From NCBI GenBank assembly GCA_023101725.1, contig JALJCO010001370.1:58103-122102 (forward strand): a stretch of 64,000 nt of DNA, read 5' to 3'. Within the stretch, counting starts at the first letter, position 1. The number at the start of each line of letters is the position of its first letter. Under the pieces are notes generated by a model. The model did no database searches. It was not told the DNA's origin and was given only the letters and a program-made list of their open reading frames with translations. Source of the DNA: Atherinomorus stipes (lineage: Eukaryota; Chordata; Actinopteri; Atheriniformes; Atherinidae). Of the stretch, positions 62,790 through 64,000 are shown piece after piece. A program made the translations under genes and the position numbers.

Positions 62790-63670
62790 AAACACAAATA
62801 ATGAAACATCAGGTTACTGTGGATCTTTATCTGAACTTCTCAGTTATGTCTACATCACTTTTACAACGTGAAATCATTTATTTCTTTCCGTGAACTGTGA
62901 CGTCAGCTCTGCAGACTCAGAACCACAGAGGGGGAGTCCAGGAGGACGTCCCCAGCAGCAGATCCTCCACACAAATATCTGCTTTAAAAAGGACGGCTGG
63001 TTTCTTTTACCTCGATGTGCTCATGACGACTCGTCTTCCTCCCTCAGAGCTCACGGAGCCAGAATCACCATATAAACACTGTTATACCTGAAGTCGCTCA
63101 GAGGAACTGCAACAGCTCAACTTTGCCATAAAACTCATACAGTCACACGTTTACCGTATCAGAAATAAATCTGACTCCAGATTATGCAAATAAAACCAGA
63201 AAAAAGTGATTTCCACATCTCATCAACACGTTTTATTCCCAGTAGAACATAAAAAACATACCAGATGATGAAACTGAGGCATTTTATCGTTTCATGGAGA
63301 ATATTCTGACTGTGAATGATGGCAGGAACATTCTGTAAAAAGTGATGTTAGGGTCAGAGGTGCACAGACTGTAAAGGACTGGAGTGTGCAGGTTACTGGT
63401 GTGGGGAAACTGGGACAGTGATGATTATCATCAACTTGCACCACAACGTCATTTCATGTTTATTACGCTTTTTAAACTCAGCCTTGAAAAAAGCATTTCT
63501 GTGCTCAGTAAAGCTGAATTTCATTTCATCTGTTCCTGTAAAATATAATAAAATCCACACGTCTCTAATGAATAAATGCATCACTGAAGTAATTTATATA
63601 AGGTTGCTGTATAATTTTAAATGTAGAGGAATAAATAACTGTAATTCTAAATGTACTACATGTAATAATT
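62790..63670. other. Intergenic sequence without recognised features
   Basis: No gene or repeat end identified. Short open frames here show no family resemblance. Confidence 0.4.
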
Positions 63671-63675
63671 AAATT

Positions 63676-63683
63676 TGCCTCTC

Positions 63684-63736
<53 letters not shown>

Positions 63737-63752
63737 ATATATATATATATAT
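63676..63752. repeat. (CTAT)n(AT)n microsatellite
   Basis: About 15 CTAT tetranucleotides followed by an AT run. Confidence 0.95.
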
Positions 63753-63788
63753 GTATATGAGTACATAAATGTATACAAAACAGAAGTA

Positions 63789-64000
63789 CATCCCCTCCTT
63801 GGGCTGCCACCTTATCGTGGTGGAGGGGTTTGCGTGTTCTGAGGATCCTAGGGGCTATGTTGTCTGGGGCTTTATGCCCTTGGCAGAGGTCACCCATGGC
63901 AAACAGGGTACTTGGGGGGGGACCAGACAAAGCGCAGCCCAAACACCCCCCTAATGGAGAGAACAAGCAATGGAGCTACGATGTCCCTCGCCCGGACGCG
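63789..64000 (+). mobile_element. Probable 5' region of a LINE-type retrotransposon
   Basis: The text CCACCTTATCGTGGTGGAGG, then 'ggggctatgttgtctggggctttatgccc' and 'cacccatggcaaacagg', is a dispersed sequence in fish genomes that I associate from memory with the 5' untranslated part of a LINE, running off the right edge of the window. No reverse transcriptase is visible here, so the class is tentative. Confidence 0.45.

Overview
The window is vertebrate, almost certainly teleost fish, genomic DNA. It holds two intron-rich genes with vertebrate-type proteins, GT-AG introns, many small DNA transposons of fish type (hAT-like, Tc1/mariner-like and piggyBac-like MITEs), LINE remnants and abundant micro- and minisatellites. 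No prokaryotic or viral gene organisation is present.

Gene 1 (plus strand, about 1.2-44.5 kb) is chd1, the chromodomain helicase DNA-binding protein 1 remodeller. I traced 35 exons whose reading frame is continuous from 1406 to the TAA at 43227-43229 (1,773 codons). All splice sites are GT-AG except intron 18, which is GC-AG. The protein shows, in order, an acidic Ser-rich N-terminus with a short poly-Q, tandem chromodomains, a SNF2 ATPase ([18 protein letters not shown]), the SANT/SLIDE-like DNA-binding region, an acidic Glu-repeat linker, the CHCT helical domain and a basic His/Ser/Arg-rich tail. Exon 1 is the least certain, because the usual vertebrate CHD1 N-terminus was not found.

Gene 2 (minus strand, 59.6 to about 49.7 kb) is reep5, an ER-shaping hairpin membrane protein of 189 residues in 5 coding exons. 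The two genes are tail-to-tail, about 5 kb apart. They are functionally unrelated (nuclear chromatin remodelling versus ER membrane curvature), and nothing in the window suggests joint regulation.

The remaining sequence is repeats. Intron 1 of chd1 has a 14-bp-unit minisatellite of about 3 kb, split by a hAT-type MITE with a perfect 8-bp target duplication. Intron 6 has a 1.25-kb ATCC array plus a pyrimidine tract. Intron 8 has a transposon containing a long G-only tract. Intron 19 has a CpG-dense 16-bp minisatellite and a 31-bp minisatellite. Intron 24 has a 19-bp minisatellite. Introns 4, 12, 27, 32 and 34 and the intergenic region carry nested MITEs.

The most interesting signal is a foldback MITE family (called family A here, ends TAGGGCTGGG/CCCAGCCCTA, about 265-290 bp, perfect 8-bp target duplications at three copies). 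Its centre carries repeated TCTCGCGAGA palindromes, the motif reported for the vertebrate regulator BANP. Ten perfect copies occur in this window. Family A also sits at one fixed position inside a larger MITE (family B), which in turn sits inside family C with an identical junction at two loci, so composite units appear to have spread.
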